From assembly GCF_900129635.1 (NCBI RefSeq), contig NZ_FSRB01000003.1:1-64000 (forward strand): a DNA stretch of 64,000 nt, given 5' to 3'. A program made the translations under genes and the position numbers. Position 1 is the first letter of the stretch; every line of letters starts with the position of its first letter. The notes beneath the pieces are model-generated. The model saw only the letters and a program-made list of their open reading frames with translations, ran no database searches and was not told the origin of the DNA. The DNA comes from Singulisphaera sp. GP187 (lineage in GTDB: Bacteria; Planctomycetota; Planctomycetia; Isosphaerales; Isosphaeraceae). Positions 17,858 through 26,392 of the stretch are shown in pieces.

Positions 17858-19732
17858 GTGATGACGCGGGACGATCCCTATCGGCATGACGTGATCGTGG
17901 TCGGAGCGGGGCACGCGGGGCTCGAGGCGGCGCTTGCGTCGGCGCGAATGGGCCTGCGCACCGCCTTGCTGACCATCAACTGCGACTCGGTCGCGCAGAT
18001 GAGCTGCAACCCGGCGATCGGCGGCGTGGCCAAGGGGCAGATCGTTCGCGAGATCGACGCCCTCGGCGGCGCTATGGGAGTGCTCACCGACGCCGCGGCC
18101 CTCCAGTTCCGGCTGCTCAACCGCGGCAAAGGGCCGGCGATGCACAGCCCGCGGGCCCAGTGCGATAAGAAGGCCTACCAGTTCCTCGGCAAGCTCACGG
18201 TCGAACGGCAGCCCAACCTCACCCTCCGCCAGGAGATGATCGAGGCGCTCTGTATTGATGGCGACCGGATCACGGGCCTCCGCTGTCGAGGCGGCGCCGA
18301 GTACCAGGCGCGGGCCGTCGTCGTGACCACCGGGACGTTCCTCCAAGCGCTCATGCATACGGGGGAGACCAAGACCGCTGGCGGCCGCGCGGGGGAGGGT
18401 TCGGCGGAAGGACTGTCCGGCAGCCTCCGCTCGCTTGGGTTCGAGCTCCAGCGCTTCAAGACGGGAACCCCGCCACGGCTCAACGGTCGGACCATCGACT
18501 TCACGAAGCTCCAGGAACAGCCCGGCGACGCCGAGCCGGTCGCCTTCTCGTTCCTGACCGACCGGATCACCCAGGAACAGTGTTCCTGCCACATCACAAC
18601 CACCAACGACGCCGTCCACGACCTGATCCGCGCCAACATCCACCGCGCACCGATGTACTCGGGACAGATCCAGAGTACCGGCCCGCGCTATTGCCCCTCG
18701 ATCGAGGACAAGGTGGTCCGCTTCGCCGATCGGACCGGGCATCAGATCTTCCTCGAGCCCGAGGGCCGGGGCACCCTCGAGTATTACTGCAACGGGATCT
18801 CGACCAGCCTACCGCGCGACGTCCAGGACGCGATCATCCCCTTGATCGCCGGCCTGGAACACGCCGAGATCATGCGATATGGCTACGCCGTCGAGTACGA
18901 CTTCGCCCCCCCCACCCAACTTCACCCGACCCTCGAAACCAAGAATGTCGCGGGGCTCTACTTCGCCGGCCAGATCAACGGCACGACCGGCTATGAGGAA
19001 GCGGCCGCCCAAGGGTTGATCGCCGGCATCAACGCCGCGCGGGGGGTGCGGGGAGAAGCCCCGTTCATCGTCGACCGGTCGCAAGCCTACCTCGGCGTCC
19101 TGATCGACGACCTGGTCACTCGGGGCGTGGAAGAACCGTATCGGATGTTCACGAGCCGGGCCGAGTACCGCCTCCTCTTGCGACACGACAACGCCGACCT
19201 TCGGCTCACGGAATTGGGGCGGCAGGTCGGACTCGTCGACGATACGCGCTGGGCGCGGTTCGAGGAGCGGACCCAAAGGATCGGCTCGCTCCGATCCGCG
19301 CTCACGACGACGCGCTCGGAAGGTCAATCCCTGTTCCAGATCCTGCGACGGCCCCCCACGACCTGGGAACAGTTGCTCGAGATCTCCCCCGCGCTTACGG
19401 CTCACGACGATCCGGAAGCGATCGAGCAGGTCACGATCGAGGCGAAATACGGCGGGTACATCGAGCGTCAAGCCCTGGAGGTGGAACGCTTCCGCCGCCT
19501 CGAGCACAAACCGCTGCCTGTCGACATGGACTATCACGCGATCACCCAGCTCCGCGCTGAGGCCCGCGAGAAGTTTCTCCGGATCCGCCCACGGTCACTC
19601 GGCCAGGCCGGTCGGATCAGCGGCGTCAACCCGACGGACATCGCGACCCTGCTCGTCTACATGAAACAGGACCGGTCGCGCCCGCCCGCGGCCGACACCG
19701 CGTTCGAACCGCTCCCTGACGAGTCTGCGTAA
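17858..19732 (+). CDS. mnmG: tRNA uridine-5-carboxymethylaminomethyl modification enzyme MnmG (GidA)
   Basis: The 624-residue FAD protein works with MnmE (not in this window) to modify the wobble uridine of several tRNAs. Visible motifs are the dinucleotide-binding GAGHAGLEAALASARMG, the MnmG signature CNPAIGGVAKGQ, GPAMHSPRAQCDK, GPRYCPSIEDK with FLEPEG, and GQINGTTGYEEAAAQG near residue 375. The C-terminal MnmE-interacting helical domain ends INPTDI-like (VNPTDIATLLVYMK). Full length. ATG codons at 17858 and 17861 are adjacent. It is transcribed away from tpx. Confidence 0.97.
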   Translation: MMTRDDPYRHDVIVVGAGHAGLEAALASARMGLRTALLTINCDSVAQMSCNPAIGGVAKGQIVREIDALGGAMGVLTDAAALQFRLLNRGKGPAMHSPRAQCDKKAYQFLGKLTVERQPNLTLRQEMIEALCIDGDRITGLRCRGGAEYQARAVVVTTGTFLQALMHTGETKTAGGRAGEGSAEGLSGSLRSLGFELQRFKTGTPPRLNGRTIDFTKLQEQPGDAEPVAFSFLTDRITQEQCSCHITTTNDAVHDLIRANIHRAPMYSGQIQSTGPRYCPSIEDKVVRFADRTGHQIFLEPEGRGTLEYYCNGISTSLPRDVQDAIIPLIAGLEHAEIMRYGYAVEYDFAPPTQLHPTLETKNVAGLYFAGQINGTTGYEEAAAQGLIAGINAARGVRGEAPFIVDRSQAYLGVLIDDLVTRGVEEPYRMFTSRAEYRLLLRHDNADLRLTELGRQVGLVDDTRWARFEERTQRIGSLRSALTTTRSEGQSLFQILRRPPTTWEQLLEISPALTAHDDPEAIEQVTIEAKYGGYIERQALEVERFRRLEHKPLPVDMDYHAITQLRAEAREKFLRIRPRSLGQAGRISGVNPTDIATLLVYMKQDRSRPPAADTAFEPLPDESA

Positions 19733-20123
19733 CAGTTCTTTAACTCTTCAACCTTGATGGAGGATTTCCATCGTGGTCCCGCGCGCATTCCTTGAGGACT
19801 CATCTCTTCCGACTGGGTGAATGTGAGACCCTGGGCCGTTTATCCACTCTTGACAGGATTCGCGATCTACGGAAGAGTCTGTCGTCCATTCGGGTTGACA
19901 GGTTAGGCAGCCACCTTATAATTGGCTACGTCGGCAATTCAGGTAAACTCGTTAGATTCAGCAAACTTTACTGGTCGTGCGTCGCTGAGGGGCTGGGCGG
20001 TCTTGGTGCGGCTGGCGAACGGCTGGTCCGCATGCAGAGTGACCCCGGCATGGAGGCTTTCACGGGCCTCGGCGGAGTCTTGGGGGAGGCCCCAACTCGC
20101 CGGGAGAAGGAGCGACCGAGCCC
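19733..20123. other. Intergenic region with promoter of response regulator
   Basis: 391 bp without a credible gene. It contains the consensus promoter at 19895-19922 and then a leader of about 195 bp before the ATG at 20124. The leader is GC-rich, but I could not assign a riboswitch. Confidence 0.5.
19895..19922 (+). promoter_or_regulatory. Consensus sigma-70 type promoter
   Basis: A perfect TTGACA (19895-19900) and perfect TATAAT (19917-19922) are separated by 16 bp. In a GC-rich genome this match is unlikely by chance. It points to the response regulator gene at 20124, leaving a long untranslated leader. Confidence 0.7.
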
Positions 20124-20735
20124 ATGAGCTCGCAGAATGGGACGTACTCGAACATGAAGACCGTTTTTACGACGGGCGAAGCCGCGAAGATCTGTAAAGT
20201 GAGTCAGCAAACGATCATCCGCTGCTTCGACTCAGGACAACTCAAAGGGTTCCGGGTCCCCGGCTCGCGGTTCCGGCGAATTCCGCGTGAAGCGCTCTAT
20301 CGCTTCATGAAGGAAAACAGCATCCCGACCGATGCGCTGGAAAGCGGGAAGCGGCGGATCTTGATCGTCGACGACGATCAGGCCGTGGTCGACCTGATCT
20401 CGGACGTCTTGGCCAACGACGCCCGGTTTGAAACCAAGGTCGTGAATAATGGCTTTGGCGCGGGGATGCTCGCCAAAGAGTATCACCCCGACCTGATCAT
20501 CCTTGACGTGATGCTGCCCGACATCAATGGACAGGCGGTCTGTGAACTGATCCGCAAAGATCCGACGATGTCCGACATCAAGATCATCTGCATTTCGGGT
20601 ATGGTGGAGGAAGACAAGATCGACGAGCTGCGCACCTCGGGTGCCGACGACTTTCTTCACAAGCCGCTCGACATCGATGAATTGATTCGCCGCGTCTGCC
20701 GACTCTTGGATATAGAGACTGGTCCAACAGGCTGA
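20124..20735 (+). CDS. Response regulator with N-terminal MerR/excisionase-type HTH
   Basis: The 203-residue protein has a small DNA-binding domain of the excisionase/MerR type at residues 14-65 (FTTGEAAKICKVSQQTIIRC, then RVPGSRFRRIPREAL). A CheY-like receiver occupies residues 75-195: acidic DDD after ILIV, phospho-acceptor Asp in LIILDVMLPD (near 132), Thr/Ser position at ICISGM and Lys in LHKPLD. The DNA-binding domain precedes the receiver, the reverse of OmpR/NarL types. The neighbouring histidine kinase 105 bp downstream on the same strand is the likely partner (inference). AAGGAG lies about 12 bases before the chosen ATG. Confidence 0.9.
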   Translation: MSSQNGTYSNMKTVFTTGEAAKICKVSQQTIIRCFDSGQLKGFRVPGSRFRRIPREALYRFMKENSIPTDALESGKRRILIVDDDQAVVDLISDVLANDARFETKVVNNGFGAGMLAKEYHPDLIILDVMLPDINGQAVCELIRKDPTMSDIKIICISGMVEEDKIDELRTSGADDFLHKPLDIDELIRRVCRLLDIETGPTG

Positions 20736-20840
20736 TGATGGGCAGACGACCCCGTCAGGGATGAGGGCTCGTTAAGTTAGGCAAGGTTCGGTTCGTCGTG
20801 GCAGTTCTGAGTCGTCGCCGACGGGAAGGAGCCCGGATCG

Positions 20841-22886
20841 GTGCCAGTTTCTCGTGGCCGAGCGATTCCCGCACCCGTCGTAATCCGCCGCAAGCTTGAG
20901 CGGCTGGACGGTCTCCCGCTGCGCCCGACCACGGCGCGGCTGGCGTTAAGTGCCTTTCCCGAGGATTCCGCGGAACCGTCTCCGGAACTCCTCGCGTCGT
21001 GTCGATTCCCGACCGTCGCCGATTCGGACCCGGGTTGGGCGCTTGCCTTGACCCGCTCGGGAACGGACTTTCAGGCGATCGGTCTGCTTGAAGCCGCACC
21101 GTGGTGGAGCCATGCCACGACCTCGGGGCCGGCTGGCGATGCCTTGAACCGACTCTGGCGGCATGCCGTGGCGGTCGGACAGGCGGCGCGGCGGCTCGCC
21201 ACCGAGGCGGGCGAACCCGATGTCGAGCGGATCGCCCGCGCGGGCCTACTCCATGGCCTCGGGCTCTGGGCGATCGCGGCACTCGAGCCGGACTGGCTCG
21301 CGGAGTGGATGGGCGAACCCGATGGTCCGCGACGCCGGGCGTTCGAACTTCAGACACTCGGAACCGAGGCGGCAAACCTCGGCCGGACGCTCGCCGAGCG
21401 CTGGGGTTGCGACACGCTCGTGGCCGACGCGACCTGGCTCCACGCCGATCTCAATGGGTGCCTGAACACAGCCGCGGCCGACTCGGCTGCCTTGGCCTTG
21501 ATCCAGCAAGCGTTCGTCCTGGCGGAGCGAACTCCGTGGGGTCTCTACTCCGCCGAAGCGCGCGAAATCGGTGGCTCGGAGCCTCGGCTCCGGCTGTTGA
21601 TTGCCGAGGTTCAGGTCCGCTGCACGCCCGCCTTGATCGAAGCGGACGCGACGGCTCACGAAGAGAAGTTCGCCCGCTCGAGTGCCCGGCTGCGACGTCA
21701 AGTGGCTCAACTGCGCGGCGAGAAGGCGGCCACCGACCGATTTCTCACCGCCCTGGTCGACTCGGATCCCGCCGAGAGCGCAGAGACCTGGGCCGAGCGA
21801 GCGGCGCTCTCCTGGTGCGGCGTCGCGGGTGTTGCGACCGCGCGAGTGATCTGGACCGGCCTGGGCACGGAGTCCGATCTCGAGGAAGATCCTCGTCGCG
21901 CCGAGCGACCGGCGACCAAGGTGCTCGCGCTCGCGTCACGAGGGCGCCCGTGCGCGGAGATCCATCTCTGGCTCGATCCCGATCGACCGTCAGGCGGGGC
22001 CGACTCCGAGACGACGATCGCGGCGTGGCAAGCCTGGGCCGCTCGCGTCGCGGACCGCACCCAGCTCGGAGCGAAGCTGGAAGCGCTCGCTCGCGGGCAT
22101 CGGGGCTGGGTCGACAAGGAAGAACCGCGGGTTCGCCGTGCCAAGCTCGACGCCCTGGCCGAGTTTGCCGCCGGCGCGGGGCATGAGCTGAATAACCCGC
22201 TCGCGGTGATCGTCGGGCGGGCCCAATTGCTCTTGGCCCGCGCCACTGACCCCGACACGGTGCGTTCGCTGCGGGCCATTCTGGGCCAGGCGCAGCGGAC
22301 TCATCGCATTATTCGCGACTTGATGTTCATCGGGCGAACCCCCGAGTCTCGCCCCCGCTTTTGCCAACCGGATGAAGTGGTCCGCGCCAGTCTCAGAGAC
22401 ATCAAGGACGAGGCCGACACGCGCGGAGTTCGCCTCGTGCTCAAGGGAGGGGAGCCTGGTCCGAAGGTCTGGGCCGATCCCGATGCGCTGAGGCACCTGG
22501 CCGACGCCTTGATCCGCAATGCGCTCGAGTCCACCCGTGAGGGAGACACGATCCAGGTCGCTGTCGCCGGCGGCCTCGAGGAAGTCTCCTGGTCAGTCAA
22601 GGACAACGGACGAGGGATCACCTCGGCCGAGGGCGAGCATCTGTTTGATCCCTTCTTCTGTGGTCGACAGGCCGGGCGCGGGCTCGGCCTGGGCCTCCCC
22701 CGCGCCGCTCGAATCGTCCAGCAGGCGGGCGGCGAAATGCGTTGGCACTCGATGCCCGGCCAGGGGACGCTTTTCCAGGTCCACATTCCGCTGCTACCGC
22801 CGCCCAAACCCCCGACCCCCACCGCGGGTGCGGTCGAGGCGGAACCGGCCGTCGGCAGGAACGACCCACCCCTGCTGAAATCTTAG
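20841..22886 (+). CDS. HDOD-like domain sensor histidine kinase
   Basis: The 681-residue cytoplasmic kinase has no membrane segment. Residues 90-230 resemble an HDOD/HD-like domain (LWRHAVAVGQAARRLA, LLHGLG) in which the metal-binding HD pair is lost. Residues 270-400 are a coiled coil plus a possible GAF-like sensor. The kinase core follows: H-box GAGHELNNPLAV (His near 448), N-box LIRNALEST, G1 DNGRGIT and G2 GRGLGLGL. The GTG start at 20841 is preceded by AAGGAG (20826-20831). It is downstream of, and probably paired with, the HTH response regulator. Its stop overlaps the convergent HNH-like gene by four bases. Confidence 0.88.
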   Translation: MPVSRGRAIPAPVVIRRKLERLDGLPLRPTTARLALSAFPEDSAEPSPELLASCRFPTVADSDPGWALALTRSGTDFQAIGLLEAAPWWSHATTSGPAGDALNRLWRHAVAVGQAARRLATEAGEPDVERIARAGLLHGLGLWAIAALEPDWLAEWMGEPDGPRRRAFELQTLGTEAANLGRTLAERWGCDTLVADATWLHADLNGCLNTAAADSAALALIQQAFVLAERTPWGLYSAEAREIGGSEPRLRLLIAEVQVRCTPALIEADATAHEEKFARSSARLRRQVAQLRGEKAATDRFLTALVDSDPAESAETWAERAALSWCGVAGVATARVIWTGLGTESDLEEDPRRAERPATKVLALASRGRPCAEIHLWLDPDRPSGGADSETTIAAWQAWAARVADRTQLGAKLEALARGHRGWVDKEEPRVRRAKLDALAEFAAGAGHELNNPLAVIVGRAQLLLARATDPDTVRSLRAILGQAQRTHRIIRDLMFIGRTPESRPRFCQPDEVVRASLRDIKDEADTRGVRLVLKGGEPGPKVWADPDALRHLADALIRNALESTREGDTIQVAVAGGLEEVSWSVKDNGRGITSAEGEHLFDPFFCGRQAGRGLGLGLPRAARIVQQAGGEMRWHSMPGQGTLFQVHIPLLPPPKPPTPTAGAVEAEPAVGRNDPPLLKS

Positions 22887-23185
22887 GCAGTACTCGCCTC
22901 CAGAGTCATGGTGTCTGCGATGGCATGACAATCCACGCAGAGGAAGGTGACATTCAACGGCTCGTCATAATTCCAGTGATGTCGCTGGAGCCGGAGCCGT
23001 CGCCGGCGACACCATGAACAACACTTGGGACGTTCAATCAGTCCGAGTTGTTCCCCGAGCGCTGCCGCGTAACGCGCAGAGCGCGTGCGAATACGCCGAG
23101 GTCGGAGTGAGTCCCAACAGATTTCCAGGTGGCGACGAAGCCGGGCAAACTTGGCGTGATGGAGGTTTCTACGTCCTTTTTTCAT
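22883..23185 (-). CDS. Small HNH-like zinc-ribbon protein
   Basis: The 100-residue basic protein has an N-terminal Arg/Lys-rich helix region. A compact HNH-like zinc module occupies residues 55-92: CSWCRRR, then LQRHHWNY, EPLNVTFLCVDCHAIAD. The C-X2-C/HH/C-X2-CH arrangement matches phage-type HNH nuclease or zinc-finger proteins. Whether it cuts DNA is unknown. The final Asn/His of classical HNH is represented by the CH of CVDCH. It is convergent with, and overlaps by four bases, the histidine kinase gene. No phage neighbours are present. Confidence 0.7.
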   Translation of the reverse strand: MKKGRRNLHHAKFARLRRHLEICWDSLRPRRIRTRSARYAAALGEQLGLIERPKCCSWCRRRRLRLQRHHWNYDEPLNVTFLCVDCHAIADTMTLEASTA

Positions 23186-23640
23186 GACGAGTCACCCGTG
23201 TTGAAACCAGGGAGCGCCCTCGAAGCAAGCCACGCGGGACGGCGGTTTCCACTCCATCGGAGGAGCCCTGTGACGGGACATCCCACCGACTCCTGGCAAG
23301 TACTCTCACTCCAATCATAGCCCGCCGCAAAAAGTAGACCAAATCAATCAATTCAATCTGATTGTGAGATCCTCCTAATAGTAGCGAATTTGCGGATTGT
23401 CCGGACAAGTTGCGATCTCAGGATCATCCGGCCCGGCGATTCGCGAATCGCGGCCCCTTTTTTTCGCGTTGCCGATCAACTTGCCAGCTCATACCGCTGA
23501 ATTCCTTGCATTCCAATCGAACCCCTCAGCATCAGAGGCTTGAATTCGGACCGAGAGTTCACTCTTGTCGACCCTGACCGCAGCCCGATATCGTTGAATG
23601 GAACGAGGATGCGAACGCTTCGGGGGCACCTCGCGAGGAC
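23186..23640. other. AT-richer intergenic region with a perfect palindrome
   Basis: 455 bp with no credible gene on either strand. It holds the 16-bp perfect palindrome GCGATTCGCGAATCGC at 23436-23451 followed by GGCCCC and seven T, which could be a weak terminator or an operator upstream of the sulfite dehydrogenase genes. The rest shows nothing I can name. Confidence 0.4.
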
Positions 23641-24837
23641 GTGCCCGCTTTGAACTCGGAGGGATCATTGCTTGAATTCGATCGTTCGATCAATCGTCGC
23701 ACCGCGCTCCGACGCACGGTCGGTAGCGTACTGGCGTGCGGCAGTGGGATCGCCTCGTTGGATTCCAACGCTCCGGTCCAGGCCGCCGAGGCGGAGCTCA
23801 TCGTCCGAAATTCGCGGCCCCTCGATCTCGAAACCCCGGTGACCGCGCTCGACGGTTGGCTCACCCCGAACGACCAGTTCTTCGTTCGGAGTCACCTCAG
23901 CACGCCGGCGATTGGTCTCGCCCCCTGGAGCTTGGAGATCGGTGGGCTCGCCGATCATCCGCGCGCCTGGAGTCTCGACGAGCTTCAGAAACTCGAGCAG
24001 GTCAAGGTTCCGGCCGTCCTCCAGTGCGCGGGAAATGGTCGGGCCTATTTCCGACCCCGGCTCCCCGGCGTGCAATGGGAGAAGGGGGCGGTCGGCCATG
24101 CGGAGTGGTCTGGGGTCCGGCTCGTGGACCTGCTCGAACGCGCGGGGTATCAGCGCGGCGCGGGGCACGTCCACCTCCTCGGCGCCGATCCGCCCCCCTC
24201 GCCCAAGACGCCGCGGTTTCTCCGCAGTCTCCCGATCGAGCGTGCGATCGCCCGCAACACCTTGATTGCCACGCACATGAACGGGGAGCCTCTGCCATTG
24301 CTCCACGGGGGACCGATGCGGCTCGTCGTCCCCGGATGGACCGGAAATCACTGGCTAAAGTGGTTACGTCAGATCAGCGTGGCGAAGGACGAAGCGCCGG
24401 GAACGTACCAACAGACCGGCTACCGGATGCCCAGGTCCCCTGCCCTCCCCGGCGCGGTGTTGAAACCGTCCGACCTTGTCCCCCTCACGGTGATGAACGT
24501 GAAGTCGTTGATCACGGCGCCTGCGAATGGCTCGGTGCTCAAACCGGGGAAAAACGAAGTTCGGGGCGTGGCCTGGACGGGCGAGGGGCACGTGACCAAG
24601 GTGGAGTACGCCGTCGGCCCGAACGCGCCCTGGCGACCTGCGACGCTGCAAGGCGAACCGCGTCAAGGAAGCTGGCGGACCTGGAAGTTTGCCTGGGAGA
24701 CAGCTCAACCCGGCGAACACACCGTGCGGGTGCGTGCCACGGATTCCAACGGCGAGACCCAGCCGGAGTCAACGCCCTGGAACCGGAGCGGCTACTTGTG
24801 GAATGGGATCGATCGACTGACCTGCGAGGTGCGATAG
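23641..24837 (+). CDS. sorA: SorA-type sulfite dehydrogenase, molybdopterin subunit
   Basis: The 398-residue protein belongs to the sulfite oxidase family. An N-terminal twin-arginine-like export signal (NRRTALRRTVGSVLACGSG) precedes the Moco domain (residues 60-260). That domain contains the molybdenum-ligating Cys in VLQCAGNGR and later GGPMRLVVPGWTGNHWLKWL. The Ig-like dimerisation domain (280-395; GVAWTGEGHVTKVEY, WNRSGYLWNGI) ends the protein. It oxidises sulfite to sulfate in the periplasm and passes electrons to a cytochrome. The next gene, directly adjacent with no gap, encodes a dihaem c-type cytochrome. Together they match a SorAB-like pair. The GTG start at 23641 is reasonable because it just precedes the signal. 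Confidence 0.87.
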   Translation: MPALNSEGSLLEFDRSINRRTALRRTVGSVLACGSGIASLDSNAPVQAAEAELIVRNSRPLDLETPVTALDGWLTPNDQFFVRSHLSTPAIGLAPWSLEIGGLADHPRAWSLDELQKLEQVKVPAVLQCAGNGRAYFRPRLPGVQWEKGAVGHAEWSGVRLVDLLERAGYQRGAGHVHLLGADPPPSPKTPRFLRSLPIERAIARNTLIATHMNGEPLPLLHGGPMRLVVPGWTGNHWLKWLRQISVAKDEAPGTYQQTGYRMPRSPALPGAVLKPSDLVPLTVMNVKSLITAPANGSVLKPGKNEVRGVAWTGEGHVTKVEYAVGPNAPWRPATLQGEPRQGSWRTWKFAWETAQPGEHTVRVRATDSNGETQPESTPWNRSGYLWNGIDRLTCEVR

Positions 24838-25584
24838 ATGGAGACATACTCATCCCCGAGGCGGTCGACCTTGAGCCGTCGCGCCTTCCGCCCGGCATTC
24901 ATTCTCGGGCTGGTTGGCCTGGTCGTGTCGATCCCGGTCTGGTCGGATCGATCGCTCGGCAGCGGTCCTCCCCCGGCATTGAGCTTGGCCCTGGCCCGTC
25001 TCGACGACGCTTCGGCCCCTCAATCGCCACCGGGAGCCAGCCAGGACGAAGAGGAGCAAGAGCTCGCGCAATTGGCCCTACGCAACAACTGCCTGATCTG
25101 CCATTCCGAAGAGATGGTCGTTTCGCAACGTCTCACTCCCCCGCAATGGAAGGCGGAAGTCGAGAAAATGATCGGCATGGGATCTCCCCTCCCCTCCGAA
25201 CAGACTGGACTTCTCATTACTTACTTGAGTGAGCAATACTCAGATTCAACTCCCGCGGTCCCCCCGGCGCGGATCCGATACCCCGAGGCGCTTGCGCGGA
25301 CCAAGCCAACGACGTCGGAAATTCCTCCGCACGGAAGCCAGGCCGATCGCGGTGCCCCACTCTTCGCCGCACATTGCGCGGCCTGTCATGCTCCTTCAGG
25401 GCAAGGGCTGGATCTGGGACCGAACCTGGTCGAAGTGGCGACCTTGCTCCGTCCGGCCGACTTCCTTGACGTGGTCCGAGCCGGTCGGCATCGCATGCCC
25501 GGATTCCAGATGGTCCTCAATCAGGAACAAGAAAACGATATCCTCGCTTGGTTGCAGTCGAAACGGTACGCAACCGGTCAGTAA
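24838..25584 (+). CDS. sorB: SorB-like dihaem cytochrome c subunit
   Basis: The 248-residue exported protein has a Tat/Sec-like signal (residues 1-42, RRAFRPAFILGLVGLVVSIPV). Two c-type haem sites follow: CLICH near residue 84 and CAACH near 180. After the first comes PPQWKAEVEKMIGMG, a SorB-type segment. The second lies in a class I cytochrome domain with distal Met in HRMPGF. It should accept electrons from the sulfite dehydrogenase encoded immediately upstream (start codon follows the sorA stop with no gap). Known SorB carries one haem, so the two-haem form is notable. Confidence 0.85.
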   Translation: METYSSPRRSTLSRRAFRPAFILGLVGLVVSIPVWSDRSLGSGPPPALSLALARLDDASAPQSPPGASQDEEEQELAQLALRNNCLICHSEEMVVSQRLTPPQWKAEVEKMIGMGSPLPSEQTGLLITYLSEQYSDSTPAVPPARIRYPEALARTKPTTSEIPPHGSQADRGAPLFAAHCAACHAPSGQGLDLGPNLVEVATLLRPADFLDVVRAGRHRMPGFQMVLNQEQENDILAWLQSKRYATGQ

Positions 25585-25621
25585 TCGCATTGATCCAGGC
25601 CGGCTTGCGAAGACGACTTCT

Positions 25622-25644
25622 CGTTGGGAATCACCCCAGCGGCC
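25622..25644 (+). repeat. 23-bp direct repeat, copy 1
   Basis: Begins CGTTGGGAATCACCCCAGCG and recurs 63 bp downstream at 25685-25707. It lies just after the sorAB genes. Confidence 0.85.
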
Positions 25645-25684
25645 TGCATTCAGGCCCTGCGGTAGAACAGCCGGCCCGGCGGGC

Positions 25685-25707
25685 CGTTGGGAATCACCCC
25701 AGCGGCC
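25685..25707 (+). repeat. 23-bp direct repeat, copy 2
   Basis: Exact second copy of the sequence at 25622. It is flanked by inverted CCGGCCCGGCGGGCC-type GC palindromes, which could fold it into a hairpin. Confidence 0.85.
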
Positions 25708-25724
25708 CGCCGGGCCGAATTCAT

Positions 25725-25961
25725 TCACCCAAGAACCGGTGCGGCCGCGAGATCAGGGCGTGTGGCTTGGGACCTCTGCCCGGGGTTGAGCAAAACGAAC
25801 GGGTCCTCCGGCCGATCGACCAACTCGGACTCGAGGATCGCCCGATCAATGGCGAGCTTGGTCTTTCGAAATATCGGGGCATTGTAGCCGACGTAACGGC
25901 GGACCAGTTCCGTCCAGCCTACCGCGATGCCGCCACAATCCAAACATTCGAACACATACAT
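25725..25961 (-). CDS. Small protein of unknown function
   Basis: A 78-codon frame starting MYVFECLDCGG. It contains one CXXC pair and a segment FRKTKLAIDRAILESELV, and ends DLAAAPVLG. Codon third positions are GC-biased as in neighbouring genes, which favours coding, but I recognise no family. It may be a fragment of a gene disturbed by the adjacent repeats. Confidence 0.4.
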   Translation of the reverse strand: MYVFECLDCGGIAVGWTELVRRYVGYNAPIFRKTKLAIDRAILESELVDRPEDPFVLLNPGQRSQATRPDLAAAPVLG

Positions 25962-26392
25962 GAATTCACGTTTTTGCGAACCGGAAAGGGGCGAGTGTGG
26001 CCGACCACCGTGGTTCCGCCGTCGGGATCGGCATCGGGATCGGCGTCGGAGACGCAGTGAACGCCATATCTGACAAGCCGGTCGAACTACGCTTTACACC
26101 TAAGGCAACAGGAGAAAAATGACATGGCATTAGCGGATACGCGAATACGTCAACACACTACTCCATGAAATAAACTCGCGTCTTCTTGCCTTCATTACGA
26201 TTGGCGGGTATTGTCGTTTTTTCCTAAAGTCGTGCCAAAGATCGCCGCGAAAGTGCCAACCTTAGTGGCTCCAAACTCCGTTCAACCTCTCAGGTCGCTG
26301 AATCCAGCGTTATCCGCTGGGTGATCGCGGTCGGAGTGCGAGTGTTCTTTATGTATCCAAAATACACAATTCGCACGAAGGCGATACAGCAT
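25962..26392. other. Intergenic region, nothing recognised
   Basis: About 430 bp of lower GC content upstream of the pseudopilin gene at 26393. It has no credible gene, RNA or repeat. It presumably carries that gene's promoter. Confidence 0.4.

Noticed and set aside
23190..23330. Possible CRISPR-like repeat (GAAACC and CCACTCC stretches)
   Set aside because: No element recurs at regular spacing. No CRISPR array was found anywhere in the window.
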